Shown: positions 1-6,546 of the stretch, piece after piece
Position numbering within the stretch: position 1 is the first letter of the stretch
Layout of the letters: the number at the start of each line of letters is the position of its first letter
From: an uncultured Pelagibacteraceae bacterium
GTDB taxonomy: Bacteria; Pseudomonadota; Alphaproteobacteria; Pelagibacterales; Pelagibacteraceae
Assembly: GCA_902564265.1 (NCBI GenBank)
Contig: CACFAI010000001.1
Coordinates: 1 to 64,000 of the forward strand
DNA length: 64,000 nucleotides
Direction: 5' to 3'
The notes under the pieces: model-generated
What the model was told of the DNA's origin: nothing
Databases searched by the model: none
Seen by the model: only the letters and a program-made list of their open reading frames with translations
Made by a program: the position numbers and the translations under genes

Positions 1-160
1 TAATTTTTCCAGACTTTTCAGTAATCAGCAATTCTTTATTAGATATAAAAGTTGAGCCCCAAGGGGCATTTAAATCTGCAATTTTATTTATTTTAAATTC
101 TGTTGCTTCAGCTGATACTGAAAATATAAATAAAAATAGAATTAACCTTTTCCACGCCAT
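1..160 (-). CDS. PQQ-dependent sugar dehydrogenase-like protein, N-terminus only (cut by window edge)
   Basis: This gene is absent from the ORF track because it leaves the window. Reading the minus strand from the ATG at 158-160 gives a signal peptide (MAWKRLILFLFIFSVSAEA) followed by a stretch containing LNAPWGSTF and LLITEKSGKI. That pattern is typical of the first blade of secreted glucose/sorbosone dehydrogenase (YliI/GDH-B type) beta-propellers, which oxidise sugars in the periplasm using PQQ. The start lies 19 nt inside the 3' end of the upstream tauC-like gene in another frame, so the two are probably translationally coupled and co-transcribed. Only about 53 residues are visible, so the family call rests on a short segment. 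Confidence 0.6.
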   Translation of the reverse strand, partial: MAWKRLILFLFIFSVSAEATEFKINKIADLNAPWGSTFISNKELLITEKSGKI

Positions 161-2067
161 GGAATAGTTTTATCTATTATTTTTCTTAATGTAACGTCAA
201 ATAATAGTCCCAGCATACCCATAATGAAAATAGTTATCCAAATAACTTCATATTGGAAATATTTTTTTGCGACATTTTCAACAAATCCAATTCCTGTAGT
301 ACCTGCTAAAAATTCTGCTGCAACAAGTGTTCCCCAGCACATACCAACCGCAACTCTTATTCCTGTAAGAATTTCAGGCAAAGAGTTAGGGAAGATTACG
401 TATCTCAAAATTTGTTTTTTAGATGCACCAAGAGAATGTGCTGCATGAATTTTTGATAGTTGAGTTCCAGATGCACCAGCTCGTGCGGAAATGATCATGA
501 TTGATAATGAGACCATAAATAACAAGAATACTTTTCCAGTATTATCAATACCTAGAACTGAAATGATTAAAGGAGCCCATGCTAATGGTGGCACAGGTCT
601 GTAAAGTTCAATTAAAGGGTCAAAGAAACCTTTAGCAAATCTATTTAAACCCATAAATAATCCAAGCGGAACTCCAATCAAAATTCCAAAGATAAGTCCC
701 AAAAAGACTCTTAAAAATGAATCCCAAATATGCCCGTAAGGAACTGGAATTTTAAATAATTTGAAATCTCCTGTAACAACTTTTAGAACTCTTCCTTTAA
801 AGTTTTGTTCAACTACACCGTCTTTTGTATGGATAGGGTATTCCCCTGGAAGAATGTCGGCTATCCAATCTGGTAAAATAAATCCAATTATTTTACTTAC
901 ATCCATCATATCAATCCAAAGTAATGGTATATTTTTGTAACCAACGCTTGGTTTTGACATTAAGATAAATTTATTAAGTGTATCTGATGGTTTTGGTAGC
1001 CATCTTCCAGAACCTTGTTCAGAGCAACTCGTTCCACTTGATACAATTGTTCCCGCAGGAAATAAAAACATATCTATAAATCGTAACCCTCCTTGTTTAG
1101 ATTTTTGAACATTATCGAATTCAACAATTGCATTTTGCATTTCATTGAGTGCATTTGGTGGATAAATACTTCCATACTCTATTCTTCTTGCAATTTTGAC
1201 AATATTTTTTGCAAAGGTAGATGCTACTTCCTCTGTATCGTCTAAGTTGCCTCTGTATTCTTTTATTTTGTCCTTTAAAGATTTAATAGAATTTTTGAAT
1301 TGCGGATTATGATTTCTTAATTTAAAGAATTTATCATTTATAATCTCAAGCTCCTTTGCTGCAGCATCAAACTTAAGACCTTTATCAGTAGCTGGGACCA
1401 AAGGGACTTCAATTGTGTTTTCTATTGAACCTGTGCCAGATTGAACTTTTGTTATACCCCAACCACCTTCTTCAGATACTGCTTTTAATCTCTCATTTTT
1501 TTGTTCATCAGTTTCAAATGGGTAATCGTTTTTTTTAAAGTTTGACGTTAAAAGTCTTATTTCTTCTGTCATTTCTTTGATCTGAATCTTTGTATCTGTT
1601 TCCATTAAATTTTCATTTGTTAGTAATGGAATTAATTGTTTCGTCTCGTTGATAAATCCAACTAAAGTTGTTTTCTGTGGACTGCTTAAATCTGGTGAAC
1701 TTTGTATTTCTTTAGTGATTATTTGAAGATTTTTATTTTCAATTTTTATTATTGATGTACTTTTAAATTCTCTCTCTTCTATGGGAAATTGATACTTTAA
1801 ACCTAAAAGCGATTCATTAACTTTTGCTACCTGGCACAATTCGTTAGCAGATTTAGGATAAAAACCTTTCGCTATATCCCAAGAGTAATATAACCAAATT
1901 AATAGTATCGCACTACTTCCCACAATAATCCAATGTGTTCCACCTTTAGCTCTTTCAGGGTTACCAAATACAGCGTCAACTTTTTCTGTTCGAATTAATC
2001 TTCTTCCGTAAAGAATACATCCAACAATTGATACTAAAATTAATATTGTAATAAATTGGGTAAACAT
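142..2067 (-). CDS. tauC: ABC transporter permease, taurine/sulfonate/nitrate type, with long N-terminal extension
   Basis: Inner-membrane permease of a TauABC/SsuABC-like importer. Residues from about 440 onward form the usual binding-protein-dependent transport domain, including the coupling (EAA-type) loop HSLGASKKQILRYVIFPNSLP. A normal TauC is about 275 residues; this protein is 641. The extra N-terminal part begins with two membrane segments (residues about 1-24 and 46-66) and continues with roughly 370 mostly soluble, lysine- and glutamate-rich, probably helical residues. It follows the ATPase gene with no gap (2067/2068) and overlaps the sugar dehydrogenase start. The permease role is secure; the substrate is inferred from neighbours. 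Confidence 0.85.
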   Translation of the reverse strand: MFTQFITILILVSIVGCILYGRRLIRTEKVDAVFGNPERAKGGTHWIIVGSSAILLIWLYYSWDIAKGFYPKSANELCQVAKVNESLLGLKYQFPIEEREFKSTSIIKIENKNLQIITKEIQSSPDLSSPQKTTLVGFINETKQLIPLLTNENLMETDTKIQIKEMTEEIRLLTSNFKKNDYPFETDEQKNERLKAVSEEGGWGITKVQSGTGSIENTIEVPLVPATDKGLKFDAAAKELEIINDKFFKLRNHNPQFKNSIKSLKDKIKEYRGNLDDTEEVASTFAKNIVKIARRIEYGSIYPPNALNEMQNAIVEFDNVQKSKQGGLRFIDMFLFPAGTIVSSGTSCSEQGSGRWLPKPSDTLNKFILMSKPSVGYKNIPLLWIDMMDVSKIIGFILPDWIADILPGEYPIHTKDGVVEQNFKGRVLKVVTGDFKLFKIPVPYGHIWDSFLRVFLGLIFGILIGVPLGLFMGLNRFAKGFFDPLIELYRPVPPLAWAPLIISVLGIDNTGKVFLLFMVSLSIMIISARAGASGTQLSKIHAAHSLGASKKQILRYVIFPNSLPEILTGIRVAVGMCWGTLVAAEFLAGTTGIGFVENVAKKYFQYEVIWITIFIMGMLGLLFDVTLRKIIDKTIPWRGKG

Positions 2068-2865
2068 TTAATTCTCTTTTCCCATTATTTCTTCTTCCAT
2101 ATTCCATATCATGGAAAGTATTTCTTCTCGTTTTGATGAAAATTCTTTATTTTTTTTAATTTCTCTTAAGTCTTCTTTTAATCCCATTTCTGCGAATGGG
2201 AGTTTATATTCTTTGTGAATTCTACCTGGTCTTGGTGCCATCACATACAATCGTTCACCTAATAACAAAGCCTCCTCAACTGAGTGAGTAATTAAGATAA
2301 TTGTTTTTCCTGTTTCTTTCCAAATTTTTAAAACAAGTGATTGCATTTTTTCTCTAGTTAAAGCATCTAAAGCACCCAAAGGTTCGTCCATTAAAATTAA
2401 ATCAGGATCATTAATTAAACATCTAGCAAGCGCTACTCGTTGCTGCATACCACCTGATAATTGATAAGTGGGAGTATTTCCAAAACCTTTAAGACCAACT
2501 ATTTCTAACCACTCATCAACTTTTTTTTGAGTTACACCTGGATCTTTTTTCTTCATTCTTAATCCAAAGTTGACATTTTCAGAAACTGTTAACCATTCAA
2601 ACAAAGCTCCTTGTTGAAATACCATTCCTCTATCAACTCCAGGACCATTAATTTCATTTGAACCTAAAGTTATTGTTCCTGATGTAGGTCTAATAAAACC
2701 AGCTGCAATATTTAATAAAGTTGTTTTTCCACATCCTGATGGACCAAGAACTGTTAATAGTTCTCCTTTTTTGATTGTGAAATTTAAATCTTTTAATGCA
2801 TGAACAGTTTCTCCTTTTGGAGACTTAAAGATCATATTTAGATTTTGAGAAACTAAATCACTCAT
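2068..2865 (-). CDS. tauB: ABC transporter ATP-binding protein, taurine/sulfonate type
   Basis: Cytoplasmic ATPase of the importer, 265 residues, the normal size for TauB/SsuB. It shows the Walker A motif GPSGCGKTT, the Q-loop at FQQGALFEW, the signature LSGGMQQRVALAR, Walker B LILMDEPLGALD and the switch histidine in ILITHSVEEAL. The gene lies between the binding protein (upstream in the transcript) and the permease, to which it is directly abutted. A strong hairpin plus U-tract separates it from tauA, so it is probably expressed at a lower level than tauA through partial read-through. Confidence 0.9.
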   Translation of the reverse strand: MSDLVSQNLNMIFKSPKGETVHALKDLNFTIKKGELLTVLGPSGCGKTTLLNIAAGFIRPTSGTITLGSNEINGPGVDRGMVFQQGALFEWLTVSENVNFGLRMKKKDPGVTQKKVDEWLEIVGLKGFGNTPTYQLSGGMQQRVALARCLINDPDLILMDEPLGALDALTREKMQSLVLKIWKETGKTIILITHSVEEALLLGERLYVMAPRPGRIHKEYKLPFAEMGLKEDLREIKKNKEFSSKREEILSMIWNMEEEIMGKEN

Positions 2866-2892
2866 AACAAGACATTACATTAAAATTTGTAT

Positions 2893-2931
2893 AAAAAAAA
2901 TAGGCACCAATTAAAAAAAATTGGCGCCTAT
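2893..2931 (-). terminator. Intrinsic terminator/attenuator between tauA and tauB
   Basis: On the minus strand the RNA can form a 13-bp stem (AUAGGCGCCAAUU with AAUUGGUGCCUAU, one G-U pair) around a short U-rich loop, followed at once by about eight U. Read in the plus direction the same pair becomes an A-C mismatch and no U-tract follows, so it is oriented for the tau operon. It lies directly after the tauA stop codon and before tauB. Confidence 0.8.
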
Positions 2932-2953
2932 TTAATTCTATTTAACCTTCTAA

Positions 2954-3895
2954 TTATAAAGGTAAGAAACTAGTGTCCACGTTTCCTCTAGGTGTTCCCA
3001 TTCCTTTTAAGAATGCATCTAGATTTCCTTTAGTCATAGATTGCTTAGTCTCTGCTGGTGTTAAAAATTTGAAACCACTTAAAGTTTCTTTCATATCACC
3101 AACTTTCATTTCAGAAGCTTTAGACATTGCGTTCATGTCACTTTTGCCAGCTCTGTATCTAGCATTAGCTTCATGAGTAACTTCAATAAAAGTTCTTAGC
3201 ATTTCAGGATTTTCTCTCATAAATTTAGTAGTTACTGAAGTAATATCTATTCCTAAGATACCAGCGTCTCTTGCTTCTTGAACTGTAAGTAATCTTGTTC
3301 CAACAGCTGTTGCAGCTTTAATTGAATTACCACCAAATAAACATGCCATTACAACATTACCGCTTACTAAAGCAGCAGCACCTTCTTCAGGGTCCATTTG
3401 AATGATATCCATTTTTTTTCTGTCTGCGCCAACAACTTTCATACTTTCATCAAAAACGTATTCAGCCATTGTTCCTAGTGGGACAGCAACCTTTTTACCT
3501 TCAAGTTCAGTAGCATTAGCTTTCGTAATACCTGAAGCATTTGAAGTTACACAAGTTGTTCCTCCCATTCCATATTCCATAGCTATATCAACAAGCTTGA
3601 TAGGTGCTTTTGATTTAACTGCGTTTATGAATGGTACTAAACCTTGTGAGTAAGAAATATCGATGTCTCCTGCTAACATAGCATCAGTCATTGCTCCACC
3701 ATTTGTGAAGTTAGTCCACTTAACTGGTACACCTAAAGCTTTAGCAAAATTTTTCTTCTGCATGTCCTCTAGGTTTGGACTAGGCCATTCTAAAAAGTAA
3801 GCAACTCTAACTTCTTTTGCAGCTGAATTAGCAACTGAAATAGTTAAGTTAAGAGCTAGGATACTTCCAAGAATAAAACTTAGTATTTTTCTCAT
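2954..3895 (-). CDS. tauA: ABC transporter substrate-binding protein, taurine/sulfonate type
   Basis: Periplasmic binding protein of 313 residues with an N-terminal signal peptide (MRKILSFILGSILALNLTISVANSAA, cleavage near residue 25). It has an NMT1/SsuA/TauA-like fold: an opening strand (VRVAYFLEWPSPN), AMLAGDIDISYSQG as the typical hinge region, and VAVPLGTMAEYVFDESMK. It is the first gene of the minus-strand transporter operon and has a clear ribosome binding site (AAGGAGAGGAAT) upstream of its ATG. A strong terminator follows it. Taurine is the preferred substrate because of the divergent aminotransferase/alanine dehydrogenase genes, but another sulfonate or amine cannot be excluded. Confidence 0.85.
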   Translation of the reverse strand: MRKILSFILGSILALNLTISVANSAAKEVRVAYFLEWPSPNLEDMQKKNFAKALGVPVKWTNFTNGGAMTDAMLAGDIDISYSQGLVPFINAVKSKAPIKLVDIAMEYGMGGTTCVTSNASGITKANATELEGKKVAVPLGTMAEYVFDESMKVVGADRKKMDIIQMDPEEGAAALVSGNVVMACLFGGNSIKAATAVGTRLLTVQEARDAGILGIDITSVTTKFMRENPEMLRTFIEVTHEANARYRAGKSDMNAMSKASEMKVGDMKETLSGFKFLTPAETKQSMTKGNLDAFLKGMGTPRGNVDTSFLPL

Positions 3896-4012
3896 TTATT
3901 CCTCTCCTTATTTAAATTTATAAGCAGCATTTAAGTTGAAAATAGAACCAATGTAAATGAAGTTGTTAATAGGAATGGGTGTCAAAATAGACTATTCAAT
4001 TTTTAGTTGTAC

Positions 4013-4021
4013 TGTTATAAT
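4013..4021 (+). promoter_or_regulatory. Extended -10 promoter element for the aminotransferase operon
   Basis: TGTTATAAT is a perfect extended -10 (TG-n-TATAAT), about 54 nt before the aminotransferase ATG, in the 179-bp gap between the divergent tauA and aminotransferase genes. No convincing -35 box is seen, which is common with extended -10 promoters. Confidence 0.5.
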
Positions 4022-4034
4022 AGATTTTTATAGT

Positions 4035-4050
4035 TAATTAATATTAATTA
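4035..4050. promoter_or_regulatory. Perfect 16-bp palindrome, candidate operator
   Basis: TAATTAATATTAATTA is identical to its reverse complement. It sits just downstream of the extended -10 element and before the aminotransferase start, where a repressor could act. It consists only of A and T, so chance is a real alternative in this AT-rich genome. Confidence 0.35.
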
Positions 4051-4074
4051 GTCTAAAGATTAGGAATAAAAAAA

Positions 4075-5415
4075 ATGAGTCAAAAACCTTCTATACCAAA
4101 TTCGCTCAATGAACATTGGATGCCATTTACATCCAATAAAGACTTTAAAGAAAGACCAAGATTAATTACTGAGGCTAGAGGTGTTTATTTAAAAAATCAT
4201 GAAGGTAATACTCAAATAGACGCAAGCTCAGGATTATTCTGTAATCCTTTAGGTCATGGCAGACAAGAAATTATAGATGCAATATCAAATCAATTAAAAA
4301 CTTTAGACTATGCTCAACCGTTCCAACAAGGTTTTGGTGGATCGTTTGAATTAGCAACAAGAATTTCAAAACACACACCAGGAAATTTAAATAGAATTTT
4401 TTATACAATATGCGGATCGACTGCAGTTGAAACAGCAATAAAAATTGCAATCGCTTATCATAAAGCAAGAGGTGAAGGACATAGATTTAGATTTGTTGGA
4501 AGAGAAAGAGCTTACCACGGAATGAATATTGGAGCCACTTCAGTTGGTGGAATGATTAATAACGTAAAAACTTTTGCAAGTGTATTGATGCCAGGCGTTG
4601 TTCATATGAGACATACTCATTTACCAGAACACAAATTTGTTTCTGGACAACCAGATACTGGTGCAAATAGAGCAGAAGATTTAGAAAGAATTTGTACAAA
4701 CTTTGGTGCAGAAAATATTGCAGCATGTATTGTTGAACCAATTGCTGGTTCAACTGGAACATTAGTTCCTCCTAAAGGATATTTACAAAAACTAAGAGAA
4801 ATTTGTGACAAACATGGAATACTTTTAATTTTTGATGAAGTTATAACTGGATGGGGAAGAACAGGTTCTGCTTTCGGTGCACAAGAGTTTGGAGTTACGC
4901 CAGATATAATGACTATGGCAAAAGCTACAACAAATGGAATTGTTCCAATGGGTGTTGTTGCAAGTAAAGAAGAAATTTATGACACGATAATGGATGCATC
5001 TCCAAAAGGAACAATTGAATTGTTTCATGGTTATACTTATTCAGGTATTCCAATTTCAGTTGCAGCTGCACTAGCTGTACAAGATATTTTTGAAAAAGAG
5101 GATATTTTTAAAAGAGTAAAAGAATTAGCACCGTACTTCCAAGATGGCTTGATGTCTTTAAAAGATTTAGAGGCAGTAGAAAATATAAGAGGTTACGGAA
5201 TGATGGGTGGAATTGATATGAAGATGGATCAAAAACCTGGAAGAGCAGGACTTACAACTTTCAAACATTGTTATGATGCTGGTGTAAACTTTAAAGCTAC
5301 AGGAGACTGTTTGATTATTGCACCAATGTTTATATCTGAGAAAAAACATATTGATGAAATAATTGAAAAATTAAGAACTGGTATTAGCAATTATTCTAAA
5401 AGTAAGAAAAATTAA
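4075..5415 (+). CDS. Omega-amino acid:pyruvate aminotransferase, class III (taurine/hypotaurine/beta-alanine type)
   Basis: PLP-dependent class III aminotransferase of 446 residues. The opening HWMPFTSNKDF, the GRERAYHG segment and the PLP-lysine region (FDEVITGWGRTGSAFGAQEFGVTPDIMTMAKATTNG, with Lys in MAKATTNG) resemble beta-alanine/omega-amino acid:pyruvate aminotransferases. Alanine dehydrogenase follows 8 nt downstream and would regenerate pyruvate and release ammonium. A taurine-type ABC importer is divergently transcribed. Together these suggest transamination of taurine or hypotaurine. No sulfoacetaldehyde acetyltransferase (xsc) is present in the window, so the exact amine is not settled; beta-alanine is the main alternative. 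Confidence 0.8.
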   Translation: MSQKPSIPNSLNEHWMPFTSNKDFKERPRLITEARGVYLKNHEGNTQIDASSGLFCNPLGHGRQEIIDAISNQLKTLDYAQPFQQGFGGSFELATRISKHTPGNLNRIFYTICGSTAVETAIKIAIAYHKARGEGHRFRFVGRERAYHGMNIGATSVGGMINNVKTFASVLMPGVVHMRHTHLPEHKFVSGQPDTGANRAEDLERICTNFGAENIAACIVEPIAGSTGTLVPPKGYLQKLREICDKHGILLIFDEVITGWGRTGSAFGAQEFGVTPDIMTMAKATTNGIVPMGVVASKEEIYDTIMDASPKGTIELFHGYTYSGIPISVAAALAVQDIFEKEDIFKRVKELAPYFQDGLMSLKDLEAVENIRGYGMMGGIDMKMDQKPGRAGLTTFKHCYDAGVNFKATGDCLIIAPMFISEKKHIDEIIEKLRTGISNYSKSKKN

Positions 5416-5423
5416 TTTTCTAA

Positions 5424-6542
5424 ATGAAAATTGGCGTTCCTAAAGAAATAAAACCACAAGAAAATAGAATTGGATTAACCCCTGAAAGTGTAAAAACTTT
5501 AGTAGGTGAGGGTCATGAAGTTTTAGTTGAGAACAATGGTGGATTTGAAGCTGGTTTTGATAATGATCAGTATACAAAAGCTGGAGCAAAAATTGCAAAG
5601 ACAGCTGGAGATATTTTTAATGATGCAGACATCATAGTTAAAGTTAAAGAGCCTCAAAAAGTTGAAGTGGATATGTTAAGAGAAAATCAAATTCTTTATA
5701 CTTATCTTCATTTAGCAGCTGCAAAAGAACTTACTGAAGGATTGATTAAATCCAAAAGTGTAAATATTGCCTATGAAACAGTTACAGATGATAATGGTAG
5801 ACTTCCATTACTTGCACCAATGAGTGCAGTTGCTGGACGTATGTCAGTTCAAGCAGGAGCACATTGTTTAGAAAAAAATCAAAAGGGTAGAGGTATTTTA
5901 TTAGGTGGGGCACCAGGCGGTGAGCCAGCAAATGTATTAATTCTTGGTGGTGGAGTAGTTGGAGAGAACGCTGCAATTATTGCAACAGGCATGAGAGCTA
6001 AAGTTCATATAGTTGATAAGTCTGAAGAAAGATTAAAACAATTAGTAAAAATGTTTGGTGATAAAATTATTCCAGAGCAAAGTGATAAAGTTGATTTAAA
6101 TAAGTTAGTTTCTGAAGCAGATTTATTAGTTGGTGGCGTTTTAATTCCTGGTGCAGAAGCTCCAAAATTAGTTACTAAAGATATGTTAAAATTAATGAAA
6201 AGAGGCTCTGTAATAGTGGATGTTGCAATTGATCAAGGAGGATGTGTTGAAACAAGTAAACCAACTACTCACGGAGACCCAACATATATAGTTAACGATG
6301 TTGTTCATTATTGCGTTGCTAATATGCCAGGTGGAGTTCCTAGAACTTCTACATTTGCACTTAATAAAGCAACTCTTCCATATTTAGTAAAATTAGCGAA
6401 TAAAGGTTATCAAAAAGCCTTAGGTGAAGATAAGAACTTTTTAGCAGGATTAAATGTTCATAAAGGACATGTGACCTATAAAGCTGTTGCAGATGTTTTT
6501 GGTCACGAATATGTTAGTGCAGGAGAAGCAATCAAAAATTAA
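5424..6542 (+). CDS. ald: Alanine dehydrogenase
   Basis: NAD-dependent alanine dehydrogenase of 372 residues, the family's usual size. It converts alanine to pyruvate, NADH and ammonium. The N-terminus MKIGVPKEIKPQENRIGLTP is characteristic, YTYLHLAA contains the active-site histidine, and VLILGGGVVGENAA is the NAD-binding glycine motif. Directly downstream of the class III aminotransferase, it would recycle the amino acceptor pyruvate and deliver nitrogen as ammonium. The flavoprotein gene starts 4 nt downstream, so the three genes form one operon. Confidence 0.93.
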   Translation: MKIGVPKEIKPQENRIGLTPESVKTLVGEGHEVLVENNGGFEAGFDNDQYTKAGAKIAKTAGDIFNDADIIVKVKEPQKVEVDMLRENQILYTYLHLAAAKELTEGLIKSKSVNIAYETVTDDNGRLPLLAPMSAVAGRMSVQAGAHCLEKNQKGRGILLGGAPGGEPANVLILGGGVVGENAAIIATGMRAKVHIVDKSEERLKQLVKMFGDKIIPEQSDKVDLNKLVSEADLLVGGVLIPGAEAPKLVTKDMLKLMKRGSVIVDVAIDQGGCVETSKPTTHGDPTYIVNDVVHYCVANMPGGVPRTSTFALNKATLPYLVKLANKGYQKALGEDKNFLAGLNVHKGHVTYKAVADVFGHEYVSAGEAIKN

Positions 6543-6546
6543 TTAG

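Noticed and set aside
3980-3985. Minus-strand TTGACA upstream of tauA as a -35 box
   Set aside because: No acceptable -10 sequence lies 16-18 bp downstream, so I do not list it as a promoter.
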